DNA of 64,000 nt, taken from assembly GCA_963750995.1 (NCBI GenBank), contig CAVVST010000003.1:1-64000 (forward strand), given 5' to 3'. The translations under genes and the position numbers were made by a program. Under the pieces are notes generated by a model. The model searched no databases. It saw only the letters and a list, made by a program, of their open reading frames with translations, and was not told the DNA's origin. Of this stretch, positions 16,395-25,310 are shown piece after piece. The DNA comes from CAVVST01 sp963750995. Its GTDB lineage: Bacteria > Acidobacteriota > Vicinamibacteria > Vicinamibacterales > UBA2999. Each line of letters starts with the position of its first letter. Position 1 is the stretch's first letter.

Positions 16395-17975
16395 CTAGCG
16401 TCGAAAAATCTCGTAAACTGCGCCGTTGCTCAGCGAGACGACGAAGACGTTGCCGTTGGGTCCGGTGTGAATATCAGTACCCACGCCAAAGTTTCGCCCG
16501 ATCAGCAGGCTCTCGCTTTCGGTAATCTCCCACTTGTGCAGGTTGTCCGCCACGCGATCGGCAAGCCGCGGGTCGTCCATGGCTATGGTTCGGCGGTTTC
16601 CCGTAAGCCGCAACCTGAACAGGTGGCCTCCTTCGAGGAACGGGCGGGCACCGGCGACAAACAGCGTTCCGTCGAACTGCGGTCCAATGCCGCGGCCGTC
16701 GACGAAGCCGATCCCGCCGGGCGAGACCTCGAATTTCCACGAGAACTCAGGCGCGCTGTAATGCGCGCCGGGCAGCATGAACAGGCGGGCCATCGCCTCG
16801 GCGGGCGTATCGGCGATGTTGACCGGCGACCAGCGAAGCTGCTGCAGGCCGAAGTACGTCTCGGCAAAGGGATCCGGCGGATTGGGCGTAACCGTCGTCT
16901 CGATCGTTTTGTACTGGGCGAGGCGCTCGGGAGGTCCGATGATCTGCACCCAGCCCGAGTTGAATCCGGGCTCCACGCGATTCAGCTCGCTGAACGCATC
17001 GTCGCCGTTCTCCTGCTCCCAGAGCTGCCCCGACCTGGGATCGAAGGCCATCCCGAACCCGTTGCGTATGCCGTAGGCATAGATCTTCCGGATATTTGCG
17101 CGCACCTCGGTAGTGCCGCCGACATTGGCGTTGAAGAACGGATTGTCGGCAGGCGCGCTCCCATCGTCATTGAGCCGCAGGATCACGCCGGTCAGATGCG
17201 CGTCATCCGGCTCGGGGCCGCCGAACTGGTCGTCGAACTGTCCCGGACCGGTTGGACCGTCGCGCAGGTTCTGCAACTGACCTCTCCGGCCGTTATCGCC
17301 CATCTGCACGTACAGCTTCCGGTCGGGACCAAAGCGAAGTACGCCGCCGTTGTGGTTGCCGCGCGGCGGCTGCGATTCGTCCCCCTGGCCCGGTGGCGTG
17401 GGCGCGCCGTCGTTCTGGAACGCGCGCAGCATGATCAGGTTCCGGTCGTAGGTAAGCGCCGATCCATTCCAGATGAACCGATCGACGCGATTGCCGAGCA
17501 AAGGAACCTCGAGCAATTCGCCGCTGTCGGCGGCAAACATGTTCGCGTCGAGGCACGTGCGTTCATCCGGAAAGAAGGGATCGGCCGGAAGCGCAGTGCT
17601 GCGGCAGGTCCAGAACAGGTACACGCCGGGGTTCGCCGGGAAGTCTGGATGCAGCGCGATGCCGAGCAGGCCGCGTTCGGACGCGCGGTTCACACCCAGA
17701 TCGAGAACCGTGCCGGTCACGCTGCCGTTGACGACACGCTTGACCTGGCCGCTGTCCTTCTCGAGAACGAGCATGTCGTTCGGGCCGAGGAACGCCAGGC
17801 TGATCGGCATCGTCAGTCCGCTGACCACCGTCCTCACGTCAAGCCGTGGCACGAGCATCTGCGGACCGGACGACTGCGCGCCGACATTGAACGTCGCGGC
17901 GAGAACCAGGAACCCTGCAGCCGCCCCGGCCGTAGCCGCAGCATGCAGAGGAAATCTCGGACTCATCATCGGCAC
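16395..17975 (-). CDS. PQQ-dependent sugar dehydrogenase (GSDH/Yli-type, secreted)
   Basis: 526 residues with an N-terminal signal peptide (AAATAGAAAGFLVLAATFNVGAQ). The mature part matches the glucose/sorbosone dehydrogenase six-blade propeller: VVSGLTMPISLAFLGPNDMLVLEKDSG, GLLGIALHPDFPANPGVYLFW, NHNGGVLRFGPDRKLYVQMGD (PQQ and calcium site region), IYAYGIRNGFGMAFDP and ENGDDAFSELNRVEPG. These periplasmic quinoproteins oxidise aldoses. The start may be ATG 17975 or ATG 17969. It is well separated (395 bp) from the divergent lipoprotein gene. Confidence 0.9.
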   Translation of the reverse strand: MPMMSPRFPLHAAATAGAAAGFLVLAATFNVGAQSSGPQMLVPRLDVRTVVSGLTMPISLAFLGPNDMLVLEKDSGQVKRVVNGSVTGTVLDLGVNRASERGLLGIALHPDFPANPGVYLFWTCRSTALPADPFFPDERTCLDANMFAADSGELLEVPLLGNRVDRFIWNGSALTYDRNLIMLRAFQNDGAPTPPGQGDESQPPRGNHNGGVLRFGPDRKLYVQMGDNGRRGQLQNLRDGPTGPGQFDDQFGGPEPDDAHLTGVILRLNDDGSAPADNPFFNANVGGTTEVRANIRKIYAYGIRNGFGMAFDPRSGQLWEQENGDDAFSELNRVEPGFNSGWVQIIGPPERLAQYKTIETTVTPNPPDPFAETYFGLQQLRWSPVNIADTPAEAMARLFMLPGAHYSAPEFSWKFEVSPGGIGFVDGRGIGPQFDGTLFVAGARPFLEGGHLFRLRLTGNRRTIAMDDPRLADRVADNLHKWEITESESLLIGRNFGVGTDIHTGPNGNVFVVSLSNGAVYEIFRR

Positions 17976-18165
17976 ACCTCCGTAGGGGGCTGCGCAGGCG
18001 GAGGCAACCGAGGTACCGCGACACAGGTTCTGTTGCGCGAATCAAATGTCCGATGAGGTGTCGTCGATTTTTCAGCGAGCGTAAGACGCGTTACCCGCGC
18101 GGTAACCGCATCGCAGCAGAGCCGGACAGCGTGCGTTCGCGCGACTGACAACAGCACGCCGGGGC

Positions 18166-18193
18166 GTAGGGCGGGTTCCGCGAAGCGGACCCA
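18166..18193. repeat. GTAG-REP in the 17976-18370 intergenic region
   Basis: GTAGGGCGGGTTCCGCGAAG begins a stem-loop of the CCGCTTCGCGG family. The 395-bp region between the divergent sugar dehydrogenase and lipoprotein genes otherwise holds no gene I can support; it should contain both promoters. Confidence 0.85.
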
Positions 18194-18370
18194 GCGCGGT
18201 GATGTATTGCCGGACAGCCCGGAACCTTACATGCCCGCCCAAGCATCGACAGGAATGAAAATCCGCCGACGGATACGTTGTGGCGGTTTCTGGCGGAAAA
18301 AGCCGCGGGCCGACAGCAGAATCGCGGCAAGCGAATTGCTCAGCTGGGAGCGCCCCCTGTTCGAGGACTT

Positions 18371-19205
18371 ATGCGACGCTCAGCACGCGGTTGTGCAGTT
18401 CTGGTTGCCGCGATCTTCGTAATCCTGATGACGGGCACCGTGGTTACCGGGTGCAGCGGCGGCGATTCGCCGACCGCGCCCGACGCCGCGCCGAGCCCGA
18501 GCCCCTCGCCGTCGCCGTCGCCGGTCGCCGGTACCGTCAGGCCTGGCGCTGTCGGGGGTGTCGCTCTCGCAGCCGACGGTGCAGGGCCAGCAGCAGCCGA
18601 CCGGCGTGGTGACGCTGACGACCGCCGCTCCGTCGAGCGGCGTGGTCGTGCAGCTGTCGAGCAGCAATCCGACCGTGGCCCAGGTACCGGAGACGGTCAT
18701 GGTGGTTGGCGGTCAGACGAGTGCGTCGTTTCTGATTCGCACGTCCACCGTGTCGAGCAACTCAACTTCCACGATCACGGCCATGTTCAACGGCGCGTCG
18801 CGGACCGCCGCGCTGACGGTGATGGCGCCGGGACTCGAAGCCAGCTTCACGGTGAGCTCGCCGTCCAAGGGAACCGACGGCTGCACCTACGGGCCGGGAA
18901 CCGACGAGACGGATTGCGTCCTGGACGCGAGCGGCTCGCAAGGGTTCATCAGCATCTACCGGTTTACCTACTGGACAGGCGGGGCGCCGATTGGCCATTC
19001 AACTGACCAGACGCGTTCGGCGTTCCAACTGGATACCGATTGCCGGTTCTTCGACAACGGCCGCGGCGGCGACGACTCGAACGGCAACCGTTACGTGCAG
19101 ATGACGGTGGAGATGGTCGTCGAGGACCGCGTCGGCACGCGCAGCGCCCCCGTGCGCCGCGCCGTGCGGCTGTATCCGAACCGGAAGTGCGGATTCCAAT
19201 ACTGA
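18371..19205 (+). CDS. Ig-like/PKD-type lipoprotein (frameshifted)
   Basis: The ATG at 18371 follows GAGGACTT and opens a lipoprotein signal (VLVAAIFVILMTGTVVTGC) with lipobox VTGC, then a Ser/Pro linker (PSPSPSPSPSPV). One extra base near 18541 shifts the frame; the protein resumes as LALSGVSLSQPTVQGQQQP and runs to 19205. The body has a BIG/Ig-like beta domain (VVVQLSSSNPTVAQVPETV) followed by a PKD-like tail with cysteines (TDGCTYGPGTDETDCVLDAS). Predicted outer-membrane or surface lipoprotein; specific role unknown. Confidence 0.65.
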
Positions 19206-19210
19206 AGAAG

Positions 19211-19265
19211 AGGCCGACGTGAAGGTCGGCCTCTACGACACCGTAGTGTCCGGCTTCAGCCGGAC
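19211..19265. terminator. two REP hairpins between convergent genes
   Basis: AGGCCGACGTGAAGGTCGGCCT (family GTAGAGGCSGACC, on the reverse strand headed by GTAG) at 19211-19236, and GTAG + TCCGGCTTCAGCCGGA at 19243-19265. They fill the spacer between the convergent lipoprotein and DinB genes. Position suggests they could end transcription from both sides; by sequence they are REPs. Confidence 0.6.
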
Positions 19266-19271
19266 TGCCCT

Positions 19272-19799
19272 CTAAACTACCGCCGCCTGCGGCTGCGCCA
19301 TCGCGAACGGGTTCTCGTCGGCGCTCGGGCCGTAGATCGACGGCACCATCGCGCCCACCTGCCTCAGGTATACGGACAACTGGCCACGATGGTGATACCA
19401 GTGGTTCAGCATCAGGCTGCGCAGCACTCCGCCGACCGGCACCACCATCACTTCCTTGCCGCCCGAGACCACCTGCCACATCTTGCCGAGGTCGGCGTCG
19501 TCGAGCGTGCGGAGAATCTCCTTCGCCCGCGCCACGCTCTGCTCCAGGGCGGGAACGAGCTCGGAGGCGCTCTTCGCCGGCGGCTGGACGAAATCGGGCG
19601 CCTCGAACGGCGACACCTGCGAAATTTCGGCAATGGCGCCGGGACAGGTCGCGACGTGCAGCGCGAGCTGACCGAGCGACATCGACTTGTCGTGCGGCTT
19701 CCAGCCAAGCTTGTCGGCGGGCACGCGCTCGAGTACGCGCCGCGTGGTTTGCGCTTCCAGTTCGAGTTCCTGCAGCAACGCATCGATCATTCTGGACAT
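19272..19799 (-). CDS. DinB family protein
   Basis: 175 residues. The DinB/YfiT four-helix bundle is suggested by the N-terminal LLQELELEAQTTRRVLERVPADKLGWKPHDKSMSLGQLALHVA segment and the C-terminal LNHWYHHRGQLSVYLRQVG motif; the metal-binding histidines (LHVA and YHHRGQ) are present. These proteins act as metal-dependent hydrolases or thiol-dependent transferases. It is the third gene of an ArsR-SRPBCC-DinB operon, 13 bp after the SRPBCC gene. This association is common. Confidence 0.9.
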   Translation of the reverse strand: MSRMIDALLQELELEAQTTRRVLERVPADKLGWKPHDKSMSLGQLALHVATCPGAIAEISQVSPFEAPDFVQPPAKSASELVPALEQSVARAKEILRTLDDADLGKMWQVVSGGKEVMVVPVGGVLRSLMLNHWYHHRGQLSVYLRQVGAMVPSIYGPSADENPFAMAQPQAAVV

Positions 19800-19812
19800 G
19801 GCGATCTCCTTC

Positions 19813-20268
19813 TCAGTGAGTCCGGCGTAAGCCCTGGGCGTGTCGGCGAACCCGCTCGAAGAGCGGCGCCCACCCGGCCATCAGTCCCTGGCGGTAATCG
19901 TCAGGCACGAATCCCAGCGCAGAGTGTTTGAACGTGATCAGCGTGCCGCCGTTCAGCTCCTTCAGGCGGTACTGGATGTGCGACACCACCGGCAGCGACA
20001 TGAACAGCGGCCCCGTGATCTCGATGAGCGTCGGGCGCTTGATCGCCTGCACGAATCCCCACAGGTGGCCGTCGTCGGCGCCGAGATCGCGGAACCAGCG
20101 GCCGCCCGGGCGCGGCTCGATGATCATCGGCAAGGGCTTCCCGTCCGGCGTTTCGTTTTCCGGCCCCATCTGCGCCAGCAGCGCGTCGAAGGTCGCCTCC
20201 AGCGAGGCACGGACGTCGATCTCCTCGCTCAGGTTCAAGGTGAGGCTTTCCTGCGTGGTCATCGTCAT
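19813..20268 (-). CDS. SRPBCC (AHSA1-like) domain protein
   Basis: 151 residues with the START/SRPBCC pattern: SEEIDVRASLEATFDALLAQM, PRPGGRWFRDLG, FVQAIKRPTLIEITGP, and the C-terminal helix GWAPLFERVRRHAQG. Proteins of this family bind small hydrophobic ligands and are often co-transcribed with ArsR repressors. The start overlaps the ArsR gene end by 4 bp. Confidence 0.9.
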   Translation of the reverse strand: MTMTTQESLTLNLSEEIDVRASLEATFDALLAQMGPENETPDGKPLPMIIEPRPGGRWFRDLGADDGHLWGFVQAIKRPTLIEITGPLFMSLPVVSHIQYRLKELNGGTLITFKHSALGFVPDDYRQGLMAGWAPLFERVRRHAQGLRRTH

Positions 20269-20588
20269 GACTTGCCCTCCGCGCGCGCCTTCACGCGCGT
20301 CAACTGGTGCCGCCAGAACCGTTCGAACAGCCCGGTGAATTCGAGGAGCGGGCGGAGCGCCTCGACATTGGTACGGTAGAAGATCTGTTTGCCTTCGCGC
20401 CGGGCGTGGACCAGCCCGACGTCGCGCAGCACCTTCAGGTGTTTCGAGACCGAGGGCTGACCGAGTTCCAGCCGATCGACGATCTCGCCGACCGCCCGCT
20501 CGCGCGGCGCCAGGTAGACCAGGATGTCGCGGCGCTGCGACTCGGCAATCGCGTTGAAGACGTCTGAGCTGGTGGCGGCGCGAGGCAC
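20265..20588 (-). CDS. ArsR family transcriptional regulator
   Basis: 107 residues, winged helix: VFNAIAESQRRDILVYLAPRERAVGEIVDRL, then the recognition helix LGQPSVSKHLKVLRDVGLVHARREGKQIFYR. There is no obvious metal-binding CxC in the recognition helix, so it more likely belongs to the SdpR/SRPBCC-associated ArsR group than to metal sensors. The start is GTG at 20588. The 140-bp gap upstream, shared with the response regulator at 20730, should carry the operator. First gene of the ArsR-SRPBCC-DinB operon, which it probably regulates. Confidence 0.9.
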   Translation of the reverse strand: MPRAATSSDVFNAIAESQRRDILVYLAPRERAVGEIVDRLELGQPSVSKHLKVLRDVGLVHARREGKQIFYRTNVEALRPLLEFTGLFERFWRHQLTRVKARAEGKS

Positions 20589-20729
20589 AAGCTGAGAATC
20601 ATATTCCCACTACGGAATATGTCAAGACAATAGTTTGTAACCACTCGTGACCTTCGTTGCCATCATGCCGTCGTGGTCTGCACTGTTAGCTCATCAAGCC
20701 CGAGTGGACCGATCTGGTAGAGTGACCGA

Positions 20730-21224
20730 ATGCAGTTGGTTGATCTTCAGACAACTGCGGTGCTTCCGCAGTTCCTGCCGTCGCGGCAGAACGACGACCC
20801 GCCGTCAGCCGACACCATCCGCCACCCGGCCCCACCGGCCAGCCCGGACGCCCCGACAATCCTCGTGGTCGACGACGACCTTGCGAATCTCGCGCTCGCC
20901 GAGGCTCTGCTCCAGGCCGAAGGATTTCAGGTGCGCGTCGCCATGGACGCCGCGGCGACGTTCAAGGTGCTGCAGACGGTAACACCGGCGTTGATCCTGA
21001 TGGACATTCAGCTGCCGGAAGTGGACGGCTGGGAGCTGACGCGCCGCTTGAAGGCCGATGCAGCGACGCAGGCGATCCCGGTGATTGCGATCACGGCGTA
21101 CGGGAAAGCCGGCGATGAGAAGAAAGCGAGACAGGCCGGTTTCGTCGAATTCCTGTCAAAGCCCGTGAGCACGCGCGAGCTGCCGAAGATCGTGCGGCGT
21201 CACCTCGCTGCGCCGGGCCGGTAA
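20730..21224 (+). CDS. Single-domain response regulator
   Basis: 164 residues. After a ~40-residue Pro-rich lead (HPAPPASPDAP) comes a full receiver: ILVVDDDLANLALAEALL, phospho-acceptor Asp in LILMDIQLPEVDGWEL, Thr in VIAITAYG and Lys in FLSKPVSTREL. No output domain. The protein is DivK-like. It converges with the second receiver gene (21225), their stop codons adjacent. Confidence 0.93.
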   Translation: MQLVDLQTTAVLPQFLPSRQNDDPPSADTIRHPAPPASPDAPTILVVDDDLANLALAEALLQAEGFQVRVAMDAAATFKVLQTVTPALILMDIQLPEVDGWELTRRLKADAATQAIPVIAITAYGKAGDEKKARQAGFVEFLSKPVSTRELPKIVRRHLAAPGR

Positions 21225-21599
21225 CTACCCCGCCCCTTCGACCGTCTTGCGGATGGTCTCGGCGAGCATCCGCGCCGTGATCGGCTTCACCAGGTAGCCG
21301 TCGCAGCCCGCGGCGCGCGCTTCCACTTCCGTCCAGGTGTCGCCGTAGGCGGTGAACGCGATGACGGGAATGGCGGTCGTCGCGACGTTCGACTTCAGCC
21401 GCCGCGAGAACTCCAGCCCGTTGTCGAGGCCGTGGAGCTGGATGTCGAGCAGGATCGCGCTCGGCGTCCAGGTTTTCAGGATCTCGAGCGCCTGCGCCGG
21501 CGTTGACGCCGATTTCGTCTCGTAGCCTTCGACTTCGAGCATCCGCTCCACGAGCTCGAGGCTGGCCGCGTCGTCGTCGACCACCAGGATGGTCTTCAC
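21225..21599 (-). CDS. Single-domain response regulator
   Basis: 124 residues, receiver only: ILVVDDDAASLELVERML, Asp in ILLDIQLHGLDNGLEF, Thr in VIAFTAYG and Lys in YLVKPITARML. It overlaps the 3' end of the kinase gene upstream by 4 bp (ATGA), so it is almost certainly the partner of that kinase. Confidence 0.95.
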   Translation of the reverse strand: MKTILVVDDDAASLELVERMLEVEGYETKSASTPAQALEILKTWTPSAILLDIQLHGLDNGLEFSRRLKSNVATTAIPVIAFTAYGDTWTEVEARAAGCDGYLVKPITARMLAETIRKTVEGAG

Positions 21600-23572
21600 A
21601 CCGCCCTCGCCGAAGACGGCGACGTCACGTCCGCCGATTCCGCCGTGACCCGCAGTGGCAGCGTCGCCAGGAACGTGCTGCCGGATCCAAACACGCTGCG
21701 GACACCCACCGTCCCGCCTTGCGCCTCCACCAGCCTCTTCGTCAGCGCCAGGCCGAGTCCCGACCCCGGGAACTTCTTCGCGGTGCTCGCGTCGAGCTGC
21801 TGGAACTCGATGAACAGGCGGTGCTCGTCTTCAGGCCGGATGCCGATACCCGTGTCTTCCACCTCGATGCGAAAACGGTTCCCCGCGTCGGGTCGCACGC
21901 GCAGCATCACCCGCCCGCCCTCGTTGGTGAACTTGATCGCATTCGAGAGGTAGTTGTAGAGGACCTGCTTGAGCCGCATCGGATCGAGGTACACACGTCC
22001 AACTGCCGGATCGACGTCGACGGTCACCTGGATCCTCCGCTTCGCTGCAAGCTCCCTGATGATGGCGGTGGCCTCGCCCGCCAGCGCGGACAAATCCACG
22101 GGCTCAGGCTGGAAATCGATCTTCCCCGACTCGACCTTCGCGAGGTCGAGGATGTCGTTGATCAGCTGCAGCAGGTGCTGCGCGCTGGCGTGCATGATCT
22201 GCGCGAAATCCTGGTATTTGGCTGGCAGCGGCCCGAACCTCGCGTCGGCGATGAGTTCGGCGAAGCCGACAATCGAATTGAGCGGCGTGCGGAGCTCGTG
22301 CGACATGTTGGCAACGAACTCGCTCTTGAGCCGGGCCGCCTCCTGGATGCGGCGATTCTGCGCCTCGAGCACCTCGCGCCGGGCCGCTTCCTCGTTCGCG
22401 GCGGCGATGCGTCGCTCGTCGACGAGGCGCTTGTACTCGCGGATGTCACGGGCGATTTTCGAGGCGCCGATGATCCGGCCGTTGGCATCGCGAATCGGCG
22501 ACACCGTGAGCGAGATATCCACCAGGCGTCCGTCCTTCGTCTGGCGCACCGTCTCGAAGTGCTCGATGCTCAGCCCGGCGCGGATCCGGCTGAGCACGTA
22601 GGTTTCTTCGTCGAGCCGTTCGCGGGGAATCATCGTGGTGATCGACTGGCCGATCATCTCGGCCGCGCGATAGCCGAAGAGCCGCTCGGCGGCGGGGTTC
22701 CATGACCGCACGATGCCGTTCAGGTCCTTGCTGATGATCGCATCGTCGGAGGACTGCACCAGCGCCGCCAGGTGCAAGGCGGCGATATTGGCCTGTTTTT
22801 GCCCGGCGATGTCGCGCGCGATTTTCGATGCGCCGATGATCCGCCCCATGCTGTCGCGAATCGGCGACACTGTCAGTGAGATGTCGATCAGCCGGCCGTC
22901 CTTCGCCTGTCGCTGCGTCTCGAAGTGGTCGACGCCGATGCCGGCGCGGACCTTGGCCAGCACCTCGTCTTCTTCGTTCTCGCGCTCGGACGGAATGATC
23001 TTCCTGATCGACTGACCGATCATCTCCCGCGCCGAATAGCCAAACAGCCGTTCGGCGGCGGGATTCCACGACTGGACGATGCCGCTGAGATCCTTGCTGA
23101 TGATCGCGTCGTCGGACGAGGCGACGAGAGCCGTCAGGTGGCGTGCCGCGGTCTCGACCTCTTTCGGCACGCCGAGGTGGCGGCAGACTTTCGACGTGCC
23201 GACGCAGTCGCCACCGGGCCCGTGGATCGGCGACATCGTCATCGACACCTCGACCCGCCGGCCGTCTTTGCGAACCAGGACGCGGTCGGAGCGGGCGGCG
23301 CCTTCGCCGTTCCAGATTTGAACCAGCGCCGCCGCTTCCTCCCGTTGTCCTTGAGGTGTGAAGAGCAGGGAGATGTCGCGACCGATGATTTCCGCCGCCG
23401 TGTAGCCGAGCATCCGCTCGGCGCCGGAGGTCCAGGCCGTGATGCGGCCGTCGCGATCGTTACAGATGATCGCGTCGTCGGCGGCCGCCACGACCGAATC
23501 AAGGTAGGGCTCGTCGGGCAAGGTATTCAGCGTAGCATGCGCGATCACGCATGACCGCTGAGTGCGAGGCAC
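21596..23572 (-). CDS. Three-PAS sensor histidine kinase
   Basis: 658 residues without membrane helices. Three PAS/PAC modules are clear (each has DAIISKDL/DAIICNDRDG, 'SWNPAAERLFGYSA' or 'GAERMLGYTAAEI', and 'DISLTVSPIRD' PAC strands). A HisKA domain follows with the phospho-accepting His in FVANMSHELRTPLNSIVG, and a HATPase_c domain with N-box (LYNYLSNAIKF), G1 (VEDTGIGI) and G2 (GSGLGLALTKRLVEAQGG). The start I use is GTG 23572; a slightly later start is possible. Operon with the receiver gene at 21225. Confidence 0.94.
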   Translation of the reverse strand: MPRTQRSCVIAHATLNTLPDEPYLDSVVAAADDAIICNDRDGRITAWTSGAERMLGYTAAEIIGRDISLLFTPQGQREEAAALVQIWNGEGAARSDRVLVRKDGRRVEVSMTMSPIHGPGGDCVGTSKVCRHLGVPKEVETAARHLTALVASSDDAIISKDLSGIVQSWNPAAERLFGYSAREMIGQSIRKIIPSERENEEDEVLAKVRAGIGVDHFETQRQAKDGRLIDISLTVSPIRDSMGRIIGASKIARDIAGQKQANIAALHLAALVQSSDDAIISKDLNGIVRSWNPAAERLFGYRAAEMIGQSITTMIPRERLDEETYVLSRIRAGLSIEHFETVRQTKDGRLVDISLTVSPIRDANGRIIGASKIARDIREYKRLVDERRIAAANEEAARREVLEAQNRRIQEAARLKSEFVANMSHELRTPLNSIVGFAELIADARFGPLPAKYQDFAQIMHASAQHLLQLINDILDLAKVESGKIDFQPEPVDLSALAGEATAIIRELAAKRRIQVTVDVDPAVGRVYLDPMRLKQVLYNYLSNAIKFTNEGGRVMLRVRPDAGNRFRIEVEDTGIGIRPEDEHRLFIEFQQLDASTAKKFPGSGLGLALTKRLVEAQGGTVGVRSVFGSGSTFLATLPLRVTAESADVTSPSSARAV

Positions 23573-23584
23573 AGCCGAGCTTGA

Positions 23585-24757
23585 TTAAGCGATTTTGACT
23601 TTACGCTCGTGCTGCGAATTGTCTTCGAGGAACGATTTCTTGTTGGCGAGTTCCTCGACGGTCGGCTGGACCCTGCCGGTGACGTCGGTTACGCGCGATA
23701 CCAGCGTGTGTTCGCCCGGCGTGGCGCCGCGCCACACGTAGTTGAACTGCTTCCAGGAATATTTCTCCTTGCTGGTGGCGGGGTCGATCGTCGCCGCCTG
23801 CCACGGACCGTTGTCGATCTTCACTTCCACCGACTTCAGCGGCGTGCCGTCGTGCAGGATGATGCCGAAGACGTTGTGATCGCTGCCGCGCTTCGAGACG
23901 CGGGCGATGAACGACTTCAGCTGCAGATGCGAGATCGACTTTTCCACCCAGTGCATCTGGCCGTTGATCATCTCGCCGCGCACGGTGCGGTACCAGCGCG
24001 CCTGCCACTTGCCAAGGAACCGATCTTCCTGGGCATGGATCTCGGAGAGCCACTTCACGTTGGCGATGCCGTACCAGCCGGGGAGGATCAGGCGCAGCGG
24101 GAATCCCTGGTGGGCGCGTGAGCGGCTCGCCGTTCATCGCGTAGGCCAGGATCGGCTCGCCCGACAAGCGCGTCGTCACGATCGAGGCTGCGGCCAAACT
24201 GCTGATCGAGCTTGCTCACCGTGCCGCGGAAGTCCACTTCTTCCTCGCCGTGATCAGCGCCAAAGAACACGAATCTCGCGAGCCTCCTCCTGCAGCCCCG
24301 CCTCGTCGAGCACCCGCTTCAGCGAGACGCCGGTCCAGCGGCCGTTGCCGGTCAGCCCCTGCAGCGGACGACGGTTGCCCGAGCATTCGAAGCCGAAGAC
24401 GACGTCGGTGCTGCGCATCTTGCTTGAGGTCGTCGATCGAGAGCGACAGCGGCTTGTCGACCATGCCCCGAGACTTTCAGCCGGAAGGTCGCGGGGTCCA
24501 CCTGCGGATGGCCGTAGTGCTGCGTCGTCGGCGAACTGATCGCGCGGCGTCAGCACGCCGTTGATGTGGCGGATGTCGATGATGCGCCGGTCGGCCGTGG
24601 GCACCAGTACGATTTTTTCGGGAAGGTCGGTGAACTCCACCAGCGTTTCGCCCTGCGCGAGCGCCGGCATGGCCCACTCCGGGATGCCCAGCATGCCAAG
24701 GCCCGCCGCGGCCAGGCCGCTCTTCAGAATCTCGCGCCGCGTTGTCTGCTGTGCCAT
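23585..24757 (-). pseudogene. Sulfite-oxidase-like molybdopterin oxidoreductase, multiply frameshifted
   Basis: The start ATG 24757 is followed by a Tat signal (TTRREILKSGLAAAGLGMLG). By joining frames, the protein reads as a sulfite oxidase family enzyme: the Moco-cysteine motif FECSGNRRPLQG, TGNGRWTGVSLKRVLDEAGLQ, the G/D block VFFGADHGEEEVDFRG, NGEPLTR, QGFPLRLILPGWYGIANVKWLSEI and a C-terminal Mo-co dimerisation-like domain ending before 23585. At least six single-base insertions interrupt it (about 24530, 24468, 24420, 24273, 24165 and 24117); removing each base restores the expected sequence. Either an assembly with insertion errors or a decayed gene. Confidence 0.7.
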
Positions 24758-24799
24758 GACCTTCTGCTCCTTCACTCGCCGATCCATCCCCACCCGTCC

Positions 24800-24848
24800 G
24801 TAGAGTCCGGCTTTAGCCGGACCGGACCCCGTCCGGCTTCAGCCGGAC
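24800..24848. repeat. two GTAG-REP/TCCGGCTTCAGCCGGA hairpins
   Basis: GTAG + AGTCCGGCTTTAGCCGGAC at 24800-24822 and a second, GTAG-less copy at 24831-24848. They lie upstream of the secreted protein gene at 24870, in the divergent promoter region. Confidence 0.8.
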
Positions 24849-24869
24849 CCCTTATGATAGCCTCACCAC

Positions 24870-25310
24870 ATGAAATACCTGCCTGCGTTATTCCTCACAT
24901 TTACGGCGCTCCTCGGCGCCCAGGAGCAGGCAAAAGTCCCGAAGGACTCCGCTCGGATTGCCATCCCCGGCTGCACCCGCGACCGCGTCTTCGTCGTGGC
25001 CGACGCGCCCAATCACGAGCCCGTGGGCACGCGTCTCGAGCCCGGCCGCCGCTTCCGGCTCGCAGGCAAGAAGGATGTGCTCGAGGCCATCCGGCTTCGA
25101 GAAGGGACGATGGTCGAAGTCACTGGCCTGGTGCGGAAATCCGATCTCGAAGGCGCATCCGGTGTAAAGCTGTTCGGCGGCCGTGTGCGCATTGGCGGCG
25201 CGCAGCCGCAGGCGCCGCTGTCCGACGTGCAGCGCAACTCGACGTACACCGAGGTCGTCCTCGACGTCGAGTCGTTCCGGATGCTGCCGGAGTCCTGCCC
25301 ATCGCGCTGA
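24870..25310 (+). CDS. secreted hypothetical protein
   Basis: 146 residues with an N-terminal signal peptide (MKYLPALFLTFTALLGAQEQ). The body is predicted mostly beta; a cysteine in IPGCTRDRVFVVADAP and VEVTGLVRKSDLEG are the only striking segments. I do not recognise a named family. It overlaps the start of the alpha/beta hydrolase by a few bases. Confidence 0.65.
   Translation: MKYLPALFLTFTALLGAQEQAKVPKDSARIAIPGCTRDRVFVVADAPNHEPVGTRLEPGRRFRLAGKKDVLEAIRLREGTMVEVTGLVRKSDLEGASGVKLFGGRVRIGGAQPQAPLSDVQRNSTYTEVVLDVESFRMLPESCPSR

Noticed and set aside
16209..18056. Plus-strand 615-codon reading opposite the PQQ sugar dehydrogenase
   Set aside because: Antisense shadow; the minus-strand protein is complete and carries the family motifs.
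21596..23572. Plus-strand readings opposite the triple-PAS kinase
   Set aside because: All are antisense to a complete histidine kinase with PAS, HisKA and HATPase motifs.
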